DNA of 9,119 nt, taken from positions 1-9,119 of the forward strand of contig JAHEKK010000039.1 of NCBI GenBank assembly GCA_024638395.1, read 5' to 3'. The notes under the pieces were generated by a model. That model saw only the letters and a program-made list of their open reading frames with translations. It had not been told where the DNA came from and ran no database searches. Below, piece after piece: positions 6,702-9,119 of this stretch (the stretch's first letter is position 1; each line of letters begins with the position of its first letter). This stretch comes from Gemmatimonadota bacterium. Lineage in GTDB: Bacteria > Gemmatimonadota > Gemmatimonadetes > Longimicrobiales > Gaopeijiaceae. The translations under genes and the position numbers were made by a program.

Positions 6702-6895
6702 AGGAGATAGCCCAGGACCCCGAGGACCAGCACCGTCGGAATCCAGCCCAGGAGCTTGAGCACGAAGCCACCGGCGATCACCAGGGCCGCGCCCTGTAGC
6801 CAACCGGCAGCCCGCCCCCGCCTACGGGCCCGTTCCAGGTCTCGTTCCGTGTATAGGGTCAGCTCTTGTTCAGTGTCGAAACTCGTGCCGCTCAT
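6653..6895 (-). CDS. Small membrane protein with two predicted helices
   Basis: 80 aa. The start is well supported: GGAGGT at 6902-6907 lies 6 nt before the ATG. The N-terminal third is charged (E-R-D-L-E-R-A-R-R-R-G-R, residues 17-28). A hydrophobic stretch from about 31 to 67 follows, long enough for a two-helix hairpin with a turn around L-G-W-I-P (49-53). The C-terminal tail is K-K-S-P-D-G-A-S. The layout and the two Gly-rich helices suggest an inner-membrane protein with both ends in the cytoplasm (positive-inside rule). I do not recognise a named family. The last codons overlap the 3' end of the FG-GAP gene on the other strand. Confidence 0.8.
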   Translation of the reverse strand: MSGTSFDTEQELTLYTERDLERARRRGRAAGWLQGAALVIAGGFVLKLLGWIPTVLVLGVLGYLLYRLFGGGKKSPDGAS

Positions 6896-7047
6896 CGTTG
6901 GACCTCCCCCACGCTTCGGCTCGCCGGCCGGCGGTGCCGGAATGAAAGGCTCCGGCAGCTCTCCTTTCCTTACGTTGATCGACCCGAGCTTGTTTAGCCA
7001 TGGGGGGTCGGGAGGGTCCAGGGGTGGGGGCGCATCCGTCGCCGGTT

Positions 7048-7070
7048 GGGGGTCCTTGGGGTGGGCCCCC
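7048..7070 (-). terminator. Hairpin downstream of the outer-membrane protein gene
   Basis: GGGGGTCC and GGGCCCCC form an 8-position stem around a 7-nt loop, 10 bp past the stop codon of the minus-strand gene ending at 7081. On the minus-strand RNA one position is an A-C mismatch. There is no T-run, so the terminator role rests on position and stem strength. It separates that gene from the small membrane protein gene starting at 6895. Confidence 0.4.
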
Positions 7071-7080
7071 GGACCGTGCG

Positions 7081-7650
7081 TCAGCCTCCTGAGAACCAGG
7101 ACACGCCCAGGGACGCGCCGACCTTCGTGGCGGCCCGGGACATGTCGCTCTCGAAGGCCCTGCCGAGGAACCCTTCGAGGCGGAAGAGAAGGCGGTCGCG
7201 GGTGGGGAGCTTCACGCCGACGCCGGACTCGACGAGCATCTGTGTGTCGCTGACGGCGCTGCCTCCGAGGATGGAGGCTCCGGCCCCGAAGCGGACGAAT
7301 GCGGCCCGCTCACCGAACATCTCCGGGAAATGGTAGTACCCGGAGACCACCGCCTGGGTCGTGGTCACCGATGTGCCGTTCGAAGACGCATAGGTGAAGC
7401 CGACGCGTGGCTCGATGGAGACCCGGGGACTCACGAAGATCCCGACTCTGAGATGGGGGGCCGGGAAGCTCAGCGAGGTCCGGTTGTCCAATTCGATGAA
7501 GGTCTCCGACGATGAGAAGTCGGTGACCTGTATCACCATGTCGATGCCCACCTCGGTCTGTGCAACGATCGGTCCCGCGAGGGCCAGCGAGAGGAGTGAG
7601 GCGATTCCGCCACCGATGCCCACTGCCCCGCACCTCCTGCCACTCGTCAT
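7081..7650 (-). CDS. Outer-membrane beta-barrel protein, function unknown
   Basis: 189 aa. Residues 1-31 form a Sec signal peptide (RR at 5-6, hydrophobic I-A-S-L-L-S-L-A-L-A-G, cleavage near IVAQ|T). The mature part is rich in alternating polar/hydrophobic strands separated by Gly/Ser/Asn turns (L-R-V-G-I-F-V-S-P-R-V-S-I-E-P-R-V-G-F-T, then A-A-F-V-R-F-G-A-G-A, then R-L-L-F-R-L-E-G-F-L-G-R-A-F), the look of a small outer-membrane barrel of about eight strands. The C-terminus (L-G-V-S-W-F-S-G-G) has the aromatic end strand recognised by Bam, followed by three extra residues. Specific function is unknown. The ATG at 7650 has GAGGG at 7657-7661; a GTG nine codons later (7621-7623) has a stronger AGGAGG, but starting there would remove the positive signal-peptide residues, so the ATG is preferred. 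Confidence 0.78.
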   Translation of the reverse strand: MTSGRRCGAVGIGGGIASLLSLALAGPIVAQTEVGIDMVIQVTDFSSSETFIELDNRTSLSFPAPHLRVGIFVSPRVSIEPRVGFTYASSNGTSVTTTQAVVSGYYHFPEMFGERAAFVRFGAGASILGGSAVSDTQMLVESGVGVKLPTRDRLLFRLEGFLGRAFESDMSRAATKVGASLGVSWFSGG

Positions 7651-7717
7651 GTCCTGCCCTCGTCCCTCGTGGATACTCGGCGCCTACCGGTTGGCAGACC
7701 CTCCGGCATGTTGTCTC

Positions 7718-7734
7718 CACCCCGAAGAGGGGTG
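7718..7734 (-). terminator. Hairpin between the PAP2 and outer-membrane protein genes
   Basis: CACCCC and GGGGTG pair perfectly around the loop GAAGA, within the 171-bp gap between the two minus-strand genes. A second small stem, GGTGT/ACACC at 7772-7788, lies closer to the PAP2 stop. Neither has a T-run. Either could end the PAP2 transcript; the assignment is tentative. Confidence 0.3.
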
Positions 7735-7821
7735 CGAGCCGGCCGGACCGGGCCCGTCCGCGTGGGGCGTCGGTGTGACCCCTACACCACGAGTGTCGGG
7801 CGGGGTCCTGGGAGAGGTGAA

Positions 7822-8583
7822 TCAGCGATGGAAAAGCTCGTGGGTCAGGCGCGATCCGACGATGCCCAGAGCCGCTCCGACGACGACGTCGGAGCTCCAG
7901 TGTCGATCGTGATAGATGCGAGAGAGACCCGTGAGGCCGGCCGCGACGTGGAGCCCGGCGGTGAGCCAGGGAGAGTGCCAGCCGGTGTGGGCCTTCAGTT
8001 CGGCCGGAACGGAGGTGGCCAGGGTGAAGGACTGCGCCGTGTGGCCCGATGGAAACGACCGGAAGGAAGCATTGCCGAAGCCTCGGCCACCTGCATATGC
8101 CCAAGGGCCCCGGTCGAGGAAGGGCCGGGCCCGACCGGCTGCTGCCTTCATGGAGAACACCATGGTTCCCGAGACGGCGATGGCGGAAAAGACGTGGAGG
8201 AGCGCGTTCCGGGTCTCGTCGTGCCCCGCCCCCCACGCAATCAGCGTTGCGGCGCCCAAGGCGGCCAGGGGGACAGGCTCGCCCACGGCGCCGAAGAAGT
8301 GGGCCGCCGAGCTTGCCAGGGGGCTCTGCTGGAGGAAGCCTTGCTGAAGCCCTCGACGTACCTCTTCGTCCAGGGGCATCAGGGCCACCGCCAAAGCGGA
8401 GCTCCCGCTGAAGAGGCGGACGGTGTCGATGGACCAACGGACCTCGGACGTGGCGAGGTCCATCTGTTGGGACGGGAGGGGCGCCGCGGACAGGGCGATC
8501 AGGGCAAGGGAGGCGAGGGCTCCTCGAAATCCGGCCACGGCCGGCACAGGCGGACGGACGGGACGGGATCCGGGGGTTCGCAT
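7822..8583 (-). CDS. PAP2 superfamily membrane phosphatase
   Basis: 253 aa, complete. The three-part PAP2/acid phosphatase signature is intact: K-x6-R-P at K146 to P154, P-S-G-H at 178-181, and S-R-x5-H-x3-D at S221 to D232. The second-motif His (H181) is the proton donor, and H228 is the nucleophile that forms the phospho-enzyme, helped by D232. Hydrophobic segments are seen near 103-118, 130-145, 208-220 and 233-245, and the N-terminus has a signal-like stretch (A-L-A-S-L-A-L-I-A-L-S-A-A). The active site is therefore expected at the outer face of the inner membrane. Family substrates include phosphatidic acid, undecaprenyl pyrophosphate and phosphatidylglycerophosphate; which applies here cannot be told. 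The ATG at 8583 has AGGAG at 8591-8595 with 7 nt spacing. Confidence 0.92.
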   Translation of the reverse strand: MRTPGSRPVRPPVPAVAGFRGALASLALIALSAAPLPSQQMDLATSEVRWSIDTVRLFSGSSALAVALMPLDEEVRRGLQQGFLQQSPLASSAAHFFGAVGEPVPLAALGAATLIAWGAGHDETRNALLHVFSAIAVSGTMVFSMKAAAGRARPFLDRGPWAYAGGRGFGNASFRSFPSGHTAQSFTLATSVPAELKAHTGWHSPWLTAGLHVAAGLTGLSRIYHDRHWSSDVVVGAALGIVGSRLTHELFHR

Positions 8584-8713
8584 GGACTTTCTCCTGCACG
8601 ACTGCAGGCGACCGGAACGGCCGCCGTCGCGATAGGAGCCCGCGAGTTCCCGGCGATGTGACTGCTTGCCACAGGCGGGTCATGGCCCTTGATTCCAACG
8701 CGCCTTTGCGCAT

Positions 8714-8787
8714 GCGCCCGTAGCTCAATCGGATAGAGTACCTGACTTCGGATCAGGGGGTTGGGGGTTCGAGTCCCTCCGGGCGTA
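8714..8787 (+). tRNA. tRNA-Arg (anticodon TCG)
   Basis: A full cloverleaf folds. The acceptor stem is GCGCCCG (8714-8720) with CGGGCGT (8780-8786), discriminator A at 8787. The D arm is GCTC/GAGT with loop AATCGGATA, which includes the A20 expected of tRNA-Arg. The anticodon stem is CCTGA/TCAGG with loop CTTCGGA, giving anticodon TCG at 8748-8750, which reads CGA. The T arm is GGGGG/CCCTC with loop TTCGAGT. The first acceptor pair is G1-U72 wobble, which is uncommon. The 3' CCA is not encoded (CTC follows), so it must be added after transcription. Confidence 0.95.
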
Positions 8788-8874
8788 CTCGGGAACGGGT
8801 GGCACACCTGCCGCCGGCCCGTCGGAGCCAGGGTAGGGGGCACCGTCGTCGACCCGGCCGTCGCCCCAGGTTCC

Positions 8875-8903
8875 TTGACATGAGGGTTTCCGCCGGGAAT
8901 CGT
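8875..8903 (+). promoter_or_regulatory. Possible promoter upstream of the glycosyltransferase gene
   Basis: A perfect -35 box, TTGACA (8875-8880), stands about 100 bp before the start of the last gene. At 17 bp spacing the -10 position holds AATCGT, which matches TATAAT at only 3 of 6 places. The -35 match alone gives modest support. The rest of the 196-bp gap after the tRNA shows no gene. Confidence 0.35.
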
Positions 8904-8983
8904 TTTCCCCGGACCCGGAACTAGGAAAGGCCTACGGCGCGGGCGTGCCGGTCGTGGACCCCGTTCGAGAAAGGGGGCAACGG

Positions 8984-9119
8984 TTGGCCCACATCCTCTG
9001 CATGACCACGGGTCTGACGGGAATCCTGCACTCCAGCTTCGAGGTTGTGTCGCGCCTGGAAGAGGCGGGTCACCGCGTCACGTATGGATGTCCCCAAGAC
9101 GTCAGTCGGCGCGTGGTCT
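8984..9119 (+). CDS. Probable glycosyltransferase, N-terminal part (runs off window)
   Basis: Forty-five codons are visible from a TTG start that has AAGGGGG at 8971-8977 with 6 nt spacing. The protein begins (M)-A-H-I-L-C-M-T-T-G-L-T-G-I-L-H-S-S-F-E-V, then V-S-R-L-E-E-A-G-H-R-V-T-Y. A short hydrophobic first strand, a Gly-containing loop, a helix and then the A-G-H-x-V-T strand is the usual opening of the N-terminal Rossmann domain of GT-B glycosyltransferases such as the UDP-glycosyltransferase (GT1/MGT) group. The nucleotide-sugar-binding C-terminal domain lies outside the window, so donor and acceptor are unknown. The frame is also open upstream, so a start further 5' cannot be excluded. 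Confidence 0.6.
   Translation, partial: MAHILCMTTGLTGILHSSFEVVSRLEEAGHRVTYGCPQDVSRRVV

Noticed and set aside
7310..8728. 472-codon minus-strand open frame
   Set aside because: It covers the PAP2 gene and part of the beta-barrel gene in a different frame, with Arg/Pro/Gly-rich content and no motif.
8499..8843. Minus-strand ORF across the tRNA reading T-R-T-P-N-P-L-I-R-S-Q-V-L-Y-P-I-E-L-R
   Set aside because: This peptide is the antisense translation of the tRNA gene, a well-known false annotation. It also overlaps the PAP2 gene start in another frame.

Overview
This is a high-GC bacterial window with nine protein genes (two cut by the window ends) and one tRNA-Arg. Gene content suggests Gemmatimonadota or a close relative: a 6-bladed beta-propeller protein with the family's characteristic C-terminus, a Tat-exported M24 peptidase, several exported or outer-membrane proteins and small two-helix membrane proteins. 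This assignment is an inference from gene style; no marker gene such as 16S rRNA is present.

Layout. 1-651 (+): C-terminal part of a 6-bladed beta-propeller protein. It converges on a minus-strand pair, with a strong shared hairpin at 662-693. 722-2966 (-): an NmrA-type Rossmann protein (2966 to 2106), then a Tat-exported M24 (Xaa-Pro type) metallopeptidase (2032 to 722). A 287-bp divergent intergenic region follows. 3254-6701 (+): a DUF3179 protein, a ROK-family sugar kinase (fructokinase type) and an exported seven-repeat FG-GAP/VCBS beta-propeller. 6653-8583 (-): a two-helix membrane protein whose 3' end overlaps the FG-GAP gene by 49 bp, an outer-membrane beta-barrel protein and a PAP2 phosphatase. 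8714-8787 (+): tRNA-Arg(TCG). 8984-9119 (+): start of a probable glycosyltransferase gene.

Main finding. The DUF3179 gene at 3254-4366 is interrupted once, in frame, by TGA at 3650-3652. The TGA lies exactly where a Cys of a CxxC motif is expected (reading F-[TGA]-V-V-C-N-S-G). A perfect 7-bp hairpin with loop GGA lies 15 nt downstream, matching the geometry of a bacterial SECIS element. Cys136 is the only cysteine in the predicted mature protein. I read this as a selenoprotein with a U133-V-V-C136 redox pair, predicted to be exported. A conventional ORF caller would split it into two false genes or call it a pseudogene. No Sec machinery genes (selA, selB, selC, selD) are in the window, so this depends on the rest of the genome.

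The other genes look like ordinary chromosomal genes with no evident shared pathway. I see no CRISPR array, insertion sequence, phage or toxin-antitoxin module.
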